Of a stretch of DNA of 64,000 bases, positions 13,061 to 24,133 are shown one piece after another. Numbering within the stretch: position 1 is the stretch's first letter; each line of letters begins with the position of its first letter. The position numbers and the translations under genes are program-made. The stretch comes from Ulota crispa (Eukaryota; Streptophyta; Bryopsida; Orthotrichales; Orthotrichaceae), in contig OY987248.1 in the NCBI GenBank assembly GCA_963920765.1, positions 17,518,539 through 17,582,538 of the forward strand. Direction: 5' to 3'. The notes beneath the pieces are model-generated. The model had not been told where the DNA came from. It saw only the letters and a program-made list of their open reading frames with translations, and did not search any database.

Positions 13061-14220
13061 AAGAGAAAAGGAAAAATATCAAAAATAGTTTTGACCATGG
13101 GACGTATTTCGAAAACAGGCCTCGCAATTACAAAATATCGAAAATAGGCATCAAGGGCCTGGCAGGGTCCGGGGAAGAGTCTTTTCGATTGATTTCTGGG
13201 TTGATTTCCTTCAAATTCCCTCACTGATTTATGAAGGAATTGTTTTTGTTAATTTCTATGTTTCATATTATAAATATTAAAATAAAAAAATTCAACCGGT
13301 TTTTGAGCCAATGTTTCTCATTTCAACCGGCTAGTTTTGAATTAGGTGCCGGTTCTTTCCGACCTTGGACCTTATCATATATCAAAAGTAGGCCTTACAA
13401 CTAAGGTGACCAAAATTTTGTGCATGTTTATTTATGGGGATTGGTATGAGCACACATGGGGTTTGATGTATGCACACTAGGGGAGGATAAATTTTAAATG
13501 TTTACCATCAAAAAGCTCAATTTGAAAAATTTGAATTAAGATTTGGATTTAGAGACCTTGATTTAGTCTAGAACCACAATGGAGGTTACAATTTAACTAC
13601 ACCCAATGGAATAGCTTAACTTTTTTTACACACAAAAGCAAAAGTAATAAATTGCCCCTAGCTAAGCTATTCCATTGGGTGTAGTTAAATTGTAACCTCC
13701 ATTGTGGTTCTAGACTAAATCAAGGTCTCTAAATCCAAATCTTAATTCAAATTTTTCAAATTGAGCTTTTTGATGGTAAACATTTAAAATTTATCCTCCC
13801 CTAGTGTGCATACATCAAACCCCATGTGTGCTCATACCAATCCCCATAAATAAACATGCACAAAATTTTGGTCACCTTAGTTGTAAGGCCTACTTTTGAT
13901 ATATGATAAGGTCCAAGGTCGGAAAGAACCGGCACCTAATTCAAAACTAGCCGGTTGAAATGAGAAACATTGGCTCAAAAACCGGTTGAATTTTTTTATT
14001 TTAATATTTATAATATGAAACATAGAAATTAACAAAAACAATTCCTTCATAAATCAGTGAGGGAATTTGAAGGAAATCAACCCAGAAATCAATCGAAAAG
14101 ACTCTTCCCCGGACCCTGCCAGGCCCTTGATGCCTATTTTCGATATTTTGTAATTGCGAGGCCTGTTTTCGAAATACGTCCCATGGTCAAAACTATTTTT
14201 GATATTTTCCCAAGAGAAAA
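13061..14220. mobile_element. Mutator-like palindromic (fold-back) element
   Basis: Two arms of about 548 bases (13073-13620 and 13661-14208) are reverse complements of each other around a 40-base loop. Every check point obeys left + right = 27281, so there are no net indels. Only a mismatch next to the loop and small differences at the tips were seen. The ends read GG(A/G)AAAATATC, and the 9-bp sequence AAGAGAAAA stands on both sides (13061-13069, 14212-14220), a perfect Mutator-size target duplication. The centre (about 13437-13844) is homologous to the separate fold-back element at 27024-27433. Transcription would give a long hairpin RNA. Confidence 0.88.
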
Positions 14221-17200
14221 ATGAGCAAAATAAGAAAGAAAGTAATTATAAAGTGTACAATTGGGAGAATAAATTTAGAAAGGTCTTTTATTTGGAGACA
14301 GAAACAGTCATCCGAAAGTACCAAGAAGTCTAATTCTGTCATCTCCACAGAATTTCATTCAATAGGAGAGTCTCACTCAGATGGGGGGAGGTGGGTGAAA
14401 AGACAATCTTTTCTTACTTTGGATTATAATTCTGTTCAGATCAATTCCCATGACTTTGTTTAGTAAAGCTAAAGGCGCGGGGGTGAACTAACCCCCTCAT
14501 TGCCCTCCGCCTGGATGAACAGAGCCTCGGGCTCTGTCTACTGAGCATCCATATTTTTAAAGTCAGGGTCAATGTGCAGGAAAAATTGGTGGCTAGTTCA
14601 AATTTAGTTGGTGGAATTGAAAACAAAATTAATTGTATTTGAAAAGTATTGACAAAAAAGACCGATTAGGTTTTACTAAAATTTATAAATGTAGTATATT
14701 TCAATATAAATTTAGAGCAATATATGGCATAGTCCCATGAAAAATTGGTTGAATACAAAAAATGTCAAATTTTAGCTAGTGAAATCCAAAAAATTCCCCT
14801 AACATTGGTTAGAGTGGAAAAACTTTGCAATTCTACAAGCAAGGGTGAAAGTGAAAATTTGTCGCCCATTTTGGTAATTTCCAATTGTACCTTCCTTTGC
14901 GGTTCTAAATTTAACTAGAGTCTTTAAATGAAAATGTGATTTAGACTTTCCAAATTCAATCTTCTAATGGTAAATATTCATAATTTTTGAATTTTTGAAA
15001 TTTGAAGAAGTAAAATTTTTTAAATCTTGGCCCCACATACTCACAAAGCAATTGATCAAGCTCCCGGCCTCAATGCCTCATTCATCTAGTTGGAGAGGGG
15101 GGGCAATTAGGGGTCAGTTCACCTTAGCTGGATAAAAGCCACCGCCACAAAGGCACTACACTGAAATCTTCATACATTGTGGGTGAATAATTGCTGTATA
15201 TTTGTAATTATTGTGATCCATGCTAGTTTTGTTTGTTGTTGCAAAACTCTTCGACAAAAAAAAGGTTACAAACTCTAAAGCTAATGCCCTTGAGAAGCTT
15301 GCATGTGCTTGTGAACTACTCAATAACAATGCTACTATGATGAATTTCAATTCGTAGTATTCTGTAAATAGTAACAATCAGTAATACCAATCCAAACATT
15401 GTGACACACATTATATGGTGATTTTAGTGTCTCTCCTAAGAGAGATATGAAGGTTACAAGGCTAAGTAAATTATGGCCTAAGAAGATGTTAAACTAAAGA
15501 TTTTCAGTTGAGAAAACAGACATCAAAATGTATGCAAGGAAAGCTGAGGAAGAAAGACCATAAGAAGATTCCTTGTGTAGATTATGTAGCAAAATTTTGA
15601 ATTAATTCAAAAGCCTTTTGTAAAAGTAATGAAGCATCCCATCAAGTAAGTCTCATGGTTGAAAAATAGACAAAAAATAGTCAATGTACATGCTGTCCAT
15701 CCAACATCCCACCAAAGGTACCCTTTGTATATCATCATCATTGACTCTTTTCAGGGTGCTACCTACCCAAACTTTATCACGTTCAAGATCTGTTCACACT
15801 GCGCTCCAAATCTGCAAGTCCGTACTTAATTCCATCTCTCAACTTTGTAAGGTTCTATAAGACAAAACAAAACACACAAAAAACCTAAAAAGAACTTTAG
15901 GTGCCCTTGAAAAAAATGTTGGAACTTAGCTAGTTTGTTGAATCTCCGTTTTTGTTGAAACTTAGCTTGCTATTTAGATTTCCTGTTTTATTACATTCAA
16001 CACTTGACTAAAGTCCCACTTTATTGGTGCTTGCAATATCCAAAAATGATTGCTATATAGCATTTCCAAGTGAATTAGGATTCAAGATTTTGGACTCTAG
16101 ACTTGGTGTCAAAGCGTACATCTCAATTTTCATCTCTCCTCCAATTGCATTTTGGACTTGCAATGTGAGACAAAGCGTAAACCAATGTGTGGGGAGAACT
16201 CCGGAGGAAGTTTATGGTAGCCGGTTGAAATGCGCTGGTTGAAATGCAAATGCAAAAAAAAACTGTAGAGTAAACAACTAAACCAAATTTAAAATAAATA
16301 AATGATATTTACAATACAAATTTAGGCACCAGCAAGTGTAAGCTTGAGAAAACATGATTGAAAATGAAACATGGAAAACATTAGAGCAACTGCACCCAAA
16401 CATGGAACAAAGCCCCTAAACACCACTTGGCAAGCCTGCACTTTGTGACACGCCTCGCCATTGTTGCTCTAACTCCATTTTTAAACCAATATTTGCCAAA
16501 TTTTGTCATTTGAGCACAAACATTAACAGCCCAAGCATTCAGTGAGCGCGTCCAAAACCCATTTATTTATTTTATATAGTTAATTTCTAAACATAATCAA
16601 CAATGACGAATAAGGTCAAAAGCCATGATTGGGCATTGGATTTTACAAGAGAGAGTTGTCAAAGTGAGCCACGCCAAATGTTAGGGAAATGGAGCCAATT
16701 TAAGGGCAACAATGGGGAGCCTCAAAACAAACTAATGCATGACCAAATTCTCACCCTTGAAATTGATCTAGGCACATTTATTTTTCCAGGTTTGGGTGTA
16801 AATGCTCTTAATCCCTAAACATCAGGCTGGTCATCATGACTGTCCCTCTACAATAGCTTTACAATGGTGTGGCAAGTGTCCACACATTATAATATTGTTT
16901 TCAAAAGTTAGAAAAGTCAATAGTGCATGTTGCCCTCATGAAAATTGTAAGAAGAACAACATGGAACTAAACACTATGTGCGTGACTCTTATCAAAATTT
17001 GGGTCACCAAAAAACATGAGTGCATCCAATGAGGTTGTTTTTTTGCTTTCCATGATAGACCATGTCTCTATAATCACTTGTAAAATATATATAAAGAAAT
17101 TTGCTTTTTTTCATCCAACCATCTTTTTTTTGTTATCCATAGCACGTAAAACATCCGATTAACCCTTGAATGTCCCAAATAATCAAAAAAGTCCTCACAC

Positions 17201-17674
17201 AATTTCAAAGGCTTGTTTGAGGTAATGGATTTTTTTTTTTTTTAATCTTGCTATAAACCACAATTATCAAGGCATTCAAGTGGTTCATACAAATGGAGTA
17301 ATGGCAAGGCAAGCCAAATATTGTGCAAGTGCCTCAAGAGCCTCAATTTGGTGAAACACTATACAGGATGTGGTGGCAAACAACGTCCTATAAGCTACAA
17401 CTGATCAATACCCTTTGCAAACTTCCTTGCGTGTGCTTTGTAATAGCGGGAAATTTGTCAATAAGAATTCAAGCATGTTCTAGATCCTTGTTGTGGCAAC
17501 CTTCACTCATTGTGTTGGTCATTGTCTTCTACACAATAGCAATTTGAAGCTCTAAAATTTAACATAAAAAGAAGTAGAATCTTCAATAATTCACAAGTGT
17601 GTGCATTCACATCTAACCTTGCTACTCATCAAAATCAAGATAAATTAGGGGTTTACATAATTTTGTAATAATCA
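14221..17674. other. Intergenic DNA, no gene recognised
   Basis: Short open frames (14221-14463, 16024-16242, 16603-16818) have no recognisable domain and no convincing splice context. The 16808-17162 part, starting TTAATCCCTAAACATC, is homologous to 45970-46336 and probably a decayed TTAA-family element. A lone TTAACCCTTGAATG end sits at 17159. Confidence 0.45.
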
Positions 17675-17995
17675 TTAACCCCTAAAGAACCACAGGGACA
17701 AAAATCGTCCCTGCTCCAACACGGCCCCCCCTATGTATACACGGTGACCGCCCCTAGCGCTTAACCCGTACCTGCTAAAAATGAGGTTTTGCCATCACAT
17801 GTTGTTCGATCAAATGTTATGATCTCCCATCTCCCGATTAATAGTTCCCAAAATTTGCAAACTGTTTTCTAAGTAGATATTTCACTATTTTCAAAGATCA
17901 CGTTTTGTGAATCATCTGATTGATTGAGATAAGATGCATCAAAGTTGTAGGTCTCCTGAAACCTGGTGAAAATGGCCTGGGCGCGTAGGGGTTAA
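17675..17995. mobile_element. TTAA-bounded TIR element, 321 bp
   Basis: TTAA at 17675-17678 and 17992-17995. The left inner end is CCCCTAAAGAACC and the right inner end GGGCGCGTAGGGG. The GC-richer start resembles the small element at 19648-19738 and the lone end at 58056. Confidence 0.65.
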
Positions 17996-18222
17996 TAACG
18001 GAGTGTGTGAGAAATTAAGCCAACTCCAACAAACATAAAGTTTTGTCAGTTTCATGTTATGTGTGCAAATTAATAAATAAAAAAACTTTCATGAGACGGA
18101 GGTTGAAATTAATTAGGATTTCTGGTGAGGAGGACGTGTTTTGAGGGGGGCAAACTTGCACAAAGTCCAGTTTGTCCGTCCTTGACATAAGGCACAATTC
18201 TCCAGGTACATTGTATGTTAGA

Positions 18223-18244
18223 CATGGGCTGGGCTGGGCTGGGC
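18223..18244. repeat. GGGCT short tandem repeat
   Basis: Four consecutive GGGCT units precede a 95-codon open frame (18365-18646) whose product I do not recognise. No gene call is made for that frame. Confidence 0.8.
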
Positions 18245-18704
18245 TACACCAGCTTTATCATATTGAATGTTCCAATTTTCCATGGTTTCTGTTATGATAA
18301 GATCCATTATCTCCTTGGATTGTTGAATGCTCAACATGTGGGATAAGCTCAATATCAACCTCCATTGTCCCCCAAGAGTGCTGCTACCCAAAGGCAAATT
18401 ATATTTAATGGTTCATGGAATCTCTGCATCTCATGGTCACCATCTTTAGTGGATGAGATTGGGGCTAGTCTTCAGGTAGTCTACCCTGAAATTACTCGTC
18501 TAAGGGTGGATTTACGCAAGGAATCTAGAGCATCAAAACTTGGGGCAGTTGGAGTCAACATTTCAGCATATGGGGCCCGGAGAACAACATCAAAAATAGT
18601 TTCAAGTACCCATCATAATCAGAGTATAGTGGGACCTTCTTTTTAGAGCAAATGATATCAATGTTTGGATATACAAGGCCCCAATAACAACATCATAACA
18701 ACAT

Positions 18705-19651
18705 TTAACCCCTAAAGGCCCAAGTGGTCCCTTGGGGCCAAGTGGGGTTTCAGGCATGTACCTATAATTAAACTACTTTATGTGGTTTTCTGAAATTTTT
18801 ACTGAAGGTGTGGAATTCAAAAATCTTCGTGGGCATTTAATTTTTTCTTCATTTCGACATTTGTCGAAGAAGCTATGTATGAATAACTAAAAATCAAGGG
18901 AGAATCAAGCATCCCAAAAAAATTGCATTTTCTTTAAATAAAAATTTGAAATTGGTTCTTTAGATCTTTATACATGTGGAAAGCTTTGAATCATTCAATT
19001 TTGATTAACTAGGTGAAAGTTATGAGAAGTTTTAGTTTGCGGGTAGGCATGGGACTCCCAAACCTCCATTTCTTTTGCCCCTTGTAAAATTTGGTGCTTT
19101 ACTTTTTTGAGCTCTTTGTGTATTTGTGTTTTGACTTTTTTTTTCCCAAGTTGTAGTAGACTAAGATTCCTTGGTTTTCACCATTTGGATCAAAGTAATT
19201 CAAATTTCTAAAATTCACATAAATCCTCCAATTTTGCCTAATGTACATGCAAATTTAATGATCTTACAACATTGCAAGAATTTACAAAGTATGATTCACA
19301 TCTCCAATTCATTTGAAAATTCTCTCACACATACCTAACTTGGTCTTCTACATGGGGAAAAAAACCTCAGTTTTGCGCAGAGCAAGTTTTTTGATATAGG
19401 AGTGGTCAAAGGCTTCTAAAGTTTTTGGGCAGTAGGGAAAAAAACTTTTTTTCACTTTAGATGTCAATATCTCACTTGTGTACATCTAGAATGAGCTGAT
19501 TTTTTCCCCACAAGTACCTTGCATAGTCTAGGGCAAGATCTTATGGTTGGATTTTTGAAAGAAAAAAAATCTTACCATTCTACTTATTCCCCCAAAAGTG
19601 GCAATTTTGAGTGACTTTTGCAAAAAAAAGGTTTGGGCTTTTAGGGGTTAA
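18705..19651. mobile_element. TTAA-bounded TIR element, family A, 947 bp
   Basis: TTAA at 18705-18708 and 19648-19651. The ends CCCCTAAAGGCCCAAG and its inverted counterpart (GGGCTTTTAGGGG) are clear. The interior matches 11982-12898. Its right TTAA is also the left TTAA of the next element. Confidence 0.8.
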
Positions 19652-19738
19652 CCTTTAAACGCCAAAGGGGACGATTTCTGTCCCCAGGAATACAGGGGGC
19701 GTGTACCCATGGTGACACCCCGGGCATTTAAGGGTTAA
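19648..19738. mobile_element. Very small TTAA element abutting its neighbour
   Basis: Only 91 bases from TTAA (19648-19651) to TTAA (19735-19738), with ends CCTTTAAACGCC and GGGCATTTAAGGG. It shares one TTAA with the preceding element, so one of them used the other's border as its target. Confidence 0.65.
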
Positions 19739-20929
19739 AACAACTTCAAGCATCCATTATAACAAGATTATGATGGGAGCTTTTTCTTTCACATTCATAG
19801 CACAATTCATACTATGCAATTTCTTTAGTAAGTGCAAGAGTTTCAATAGTGCAAGATTCTTTCACACTAATTTGGGGTGAATTTTGGAGTAATTAATTAT
19901 GATTGATGTGAAGGCTTGGCATGCCTATTTGTTCTTGTTTTCCAAAATAGGGTGTTGGGCACAACCTTTAGTTGCCCCTGAAGCAATTATATGGCTAGAA
20001 AGACTCAACTATGCAACATATAGTTTCTCAATGCAATATAATTTCTTCAATTCACAGTTATGAAGTTTCAAATGGTTCCAAATATTTCAAAAGTCTTATC
20101 AAAATCATGACAACATCCATAGTATATGAGATAGTATTCAAATATCATAGCCCACCACAATATAGTAAATTTTCATAAATCCCCATAAAGTAACATGATA
20201 TTGCACCTTGCAAAGTCTTTTATGTCTTGAATTTAGTAATTTTCAACCTCAAGAACATTCTCAAAAACGTCCTTGATATAAATTCAAGCATTCTAAACAA
20301 TAAAATCATAACAAAGCTTTATTTTTCTCATGTTTAAGAGCCAATTTGCAATTGCTGTGGAGAACATGAAAACTTGGGATTGTTTGAACCAACAAGTCAT
20401 CCCAACATAGTTCAAAAACAACATGAAGCACTTGTAAATTAAAAGGTATGGTCGGGATTTTTGTTTCTTGAGTTCAAAATCCTAGAAGCAATAAATTTGA
20501 ATCTAGAACTGCAAGCTTTGAAAATTTGAGAATCTCAGGAACGTCATAAGTGACCAAGTACCACCACTATCAAGTTTTTCAATTCCACCGTATAATGCTG
20601 ATTATTCTAATAAAAAAATGTTCCTGAAATCAAAATAGTTGAGTTATAATGAAAGTTGAAAACAAGTCCATGCAAATTCAATACTCCATTCTTGGTAGAT
20701 CCAATTCTTGGCTTTTTGTCCTATGCTATCTATATTTGAGATTATTTTGGACCAGTGCCTCATGTATCAATTAAAGGTTCTAATCTAGTCAAATTCACCC
20801 TGTATTTTGCTTGTGGTTAGCTTAATAATTATTGGTAAAAGATATTGAGCCTTAAAAGGAGAGAGTTTCAATTTGGAAGGATTTCTAAATGCAGAATTGA
20901 AATTTAAAGGATTCCATTAGGAAAAATAT
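19739..20929. other. AT-rich intergenic DNA, nothing recognised
   Basis: No TIR pair, tandem repeat or exon-like segment was seen in this stretch. Confidence 0.4.
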
Positions 20930-21206
20930 GGGGCATCAATAAGGCCTTTATAAACAATTTCAGCCCTCTATTTTTTTGGTTCCCATTGTGGGGAACCAGA
21001 TATTAATTTAAAAAATCCAAAAAATCCAAAAAAAAATCATAGAAAAAAAATAGAATTTTTTTGATATATGTATATTTTTCAAATTAAAAAAAAAAGTGAA
21101 AAGCTGACGTGACATCAATAATGCCACGTGAACCTGCACATGATTTTATTGGGAACTAGGTTCCCATGGCTAGGGACCCCCCAAACTCAAGACCTTATTG
21201 GGGCCC
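20930..21206. mobile_element. MITE with GGGGC...CAATAAGG termini
   Basis: The left end GGGGCATCAATAAGGCC is mirrored by GACCTTATTGGGGCCCT at the right. An internal GGTTCCCA motif is also repeated in inverted form. It lies downstream of the MYCBP-like gene. Superfamily and target duplication are unresolved. Confidence 0.55.
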
Positions 21207-21772
21207 TAGTTTTAAGCCAAGTGTAAACATTAATACTCTAAATGTGTTGTTAATTATTACAAAAGTACAATTTGAAAGTTACAAGCTATGTCGAATGAAC
21301 ATTTGAGCAAAAGGGCACTTTTACAGCAAACTTTTTTCCAACTTCTAAAATTCAAAACCATTTCATCATATGTTTGAAAAGGACAGTTCAAAATAAATAT
21401 TGTGCAATTTCTTCTTCTTTTTTCCCAATAGAAAAGCGATTTAAGATTTTGTTTTGGAGCATGCAACCCACATTTTGTAAACATCCCACCATAGAACTTG
21501 AATTCAGAATTCATTACTATAAATATTGGATTCATAATGACTAAACAACGACTAAAATAATTCATTAAAGACATGTATTTAGTCATTGTGGGCACAGCTT
21601 TTCTTATTGTAATTGATACTGGATATTGAGAATACTGAATTTTGAAGAATATGGTAACAACTAGGAAATCTATAGTTACCACAAATTGCCCTTTTAATTG
21701 GTAAAGATTAGAGCAACAAAATTACTTACTTCTCATGATTTTTTGTGTTTTTTAATCTCACAATCTATTTGT

Positions 21773-22909
21773 TCAAGTCTCTTCTTTGGGTTTTTTCAAA
21801 CTCCCTCTTTGACTTCCTTTTTGGCTCCCTCTTTGACTAGATCTTCCTTTTGGCGAAGGCAACTTGGCCCCTAATGTATCCTCATCCATTGGTGCTAAAA
21901 GTTGGAGCTATTTTGACCAAAATTCACCAATCAAATTATAAACATTAGTACTCAAACGATAATAATTTTAAAGCCATATGTTCATCAAGACTTTAGTTAG
22001 CTAATTATTTAATGATAATCATTAAAAAATGAAGCAAATACACACACTTTCATGATATTGTATACTAAAGTCTAAAGATAAATTGGGTGGAATCATTTGA
22101 TTTTTTTTTTTTAATTTATTGAAAGAAGAACAATAATATATGTAGTTTGCAAAGTTGAAATATATTAAATTGAAATTTCAAACATCAGCAACAAATATTT
22201 TTTAACATGTTGGCTAACCAAAGCACTAAAAACAATTTATACAAAATATTTGCATAAACTTATGGTGTAGTTGGTTAAAAAATATGGAGATAAATTAAAA
22301 TACCTGTTCACAAGCCTCGGCATGTTGCTTGAGGAGCACATCAAACTTGGTTTGCAATTCTTCGTTCTCTTTCTTTAATTGCTCATATTCAGAAACTGTA
22401 GGTCCTCCTAAGGCTTTGCGAATAAATCTGTAAACATACCAAATTCTCATTCTTTACAAAAATAATATACAACTTTTTTATAAAACTATATTAAAAAGTG
22501 CGTATTCAAATAAGTGGAAGGCATTGATTTAGAGCTTTTGATGGATTTAGAGCTTTTGATGGATTTAGAGAGAATTTAGTAGCGATATTTCGTGTTTTAT
22601 TGTATCATTTTGGAAGTTGTATGTTTTATTATAGAGAGAAGATGATGCACGTTGTAGGTCATACTAATTTAATAGATATGTGATATTAGTTGGTACAAGT
22701 AATAGAAGTTTCATATCATAATCTAGGGATTTGTGCCTTGATACATCATTAAAACACTAACTAGACCGCACTACAAAATATTTACAAGATAGGAGTTTAC
22801 AGAAACTCTAGCTCCAAAAAAAAAAAGATAACATGCTAGTCTGGAGATTAAAGGGCTTACTCAAGAGCATTCTCTGGTTTGTCATGGGTTTCATAGAGCA
22901 TTACTAATA
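21773..22909 (-). CDS. MYCBP: MYCBP (AMY-1/FAP174)-like protein, 3' exons only
   Basis: Three minus-strand exons join in phase: 22909-22861, 22427-22304 and 21907-21773 (stop TGA at 21775-21773). Splice sites are GTTGCAG/GTAAGC, TTTACAG/GTATTT and an AATAG acceptor. The visible 102 residues start at VLVMLYETHDKPENALEFI (its first V codon completed by one upstream base) and continue through RKALGGPTV into a Glu/Lys/Leu-rich coiled coil (YEQLKKENEELQ). This is the C-terminal part of the MYCBP fold, which binds AKAP-type partners. The Chlamydomonas orthologue FAP174 is axonemal. A Ser/Gln/Gly/Lys-rich tail of about 30 residues is extra compared with animal MYCBP. The expected N-terminal exon (the FRxYLEKxGV region) was not found upstream, so it lies behind a long intron or is lost and the copy is a fragment. 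Homology is by pattern recognition, fairly sure; function in this plant is inferred. Confidence 0.72.
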
Positions 22910-23940
22910 CTGCAACATTGGTAAGCTAAAATTAGGTTCATATTAAATTTCATTGAACAAATATTTGATTTTTTTATCACTACAAAAATTACTGTTCATG
23001 TCTAAGATGCAGTGTTTGTCATGAAAATTGTTGCATCAACGTTTTTTTTGGTGAGTTTGTAATTTCCTTGGAAGTAATGTAATTCAAAATATTTCAACAT
23101 AAGATATGGATTTAAGGTACAAAACAAAAAAAATTAGCCTTTATTGTGAAGATTGCTTTAAAACCATAGCTATATTTGTTTGGAATTTGGTTATAGATTT
23201 TTGGTAGGAAAAAGATTGCCTTGGGTCAAAGATTCAATAGTTCCACTAGAGTATAAGTATTTGCGATAAGCGTCTTTTTTGAATTCACTTGCCTAACATG
23301 CAAAACCAAAGTTTATGTGAATTTTGACAAGCTTGTTCAAAAATCAATACACTGTTTAGAAGGTTTTTTTAAACTATTGATCAAATTTCAAGTATTCAAC
23401 GTAATATTTTAAATTTTGTTTATTTATTTATATGGGTTTGTCAAACTGAATTCGAATACTGAGTTTTTCATCATTGAGTTGCATAGACACATGAATATAG
23501 AAAACATACCATACTCTCTTCTACAATTTTTTATTTATTTGCAAGCTGGAATTGGGATTCTTTGTTTTTGTAAGGGTTTTCTTTGAAAAAGCAAGTGAAA
23601 TCAATTTGATGTGTGATAAATTTGATATGCTATTACTTGACTCACACCCATTGGATTGCTCAAAGGTTTATTTTATTTTATATAAAATATTGATTGTTGT
23701 CCAAAAGCTACATTAAAGAGACACAGACTAACTTGGTCATTTGTAACCTTTGATGTTCACCTTTGGAGATTTAGAAGGAAATTTGAGGTGGAATTCATAT
23801 TATTGCAATTCATTTGAATGACAACTTACTACCATTACATTATTGCAAAGATTATTTAAAAAATTCAATGGGAATTAGACTTTTTCATATTAATGACGAG
23901 TTGGTAAACCCATTTACCACGGTAAATGCAAGTTTGAGCA
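22910..23940. other. AT-rich DNA upstream of the MYCBP-like exons
   Basis: I looked here on the minus strand for the missing first exon or exons ending in a phase-1 donor and found none. No repeats with clear ends were seen. Confidence 0.4.
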
Positions 23941-23947
23941 TAATTAC

Positions 23948-24096
23948 ATGCCCCCCATGTGCCCATGTCCCCCATGTCCCATCCCATGTCCCCATCCCAT
24001 CCCCCATGTCCCATCCCCCATGTCCCATCCCCCATGTCCCATCCCCCATGTCCCATCCCCCCATCCATCCATCCCCCCATCCCCATCCACCCCCCT
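23948..24096. repeat. C-rich simple-sequence repeat
   Basis: Repeats of a CCCATGTCCCATCC-like unit with CCATCC runs. All six frames are open and give Pro/His/Ser or Gly/Met/Trp-rich chance proteins, none of which is a gene. Confidence 0.93.
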
Positions 24097-24133
24097 CTTA
24101 CTTGCCAAGCCAATAGTAATTACCCAACAGGTA

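Noticed and set aside
18365..18646. 93-codon plus-strand frame with fairly gene-like composition
   Set aside because: No domain recognised, no splice or homology support, surrounded by mobile elements. A protein search would decide.
21257..21682. 141-codon minus-strand frame just below the MYCBP-like stop
   Set aside because: AT-rich, hydrophobic/Asn-rich composition with no recognisable motif; more likely 3' untranslated or intergenic DNA.
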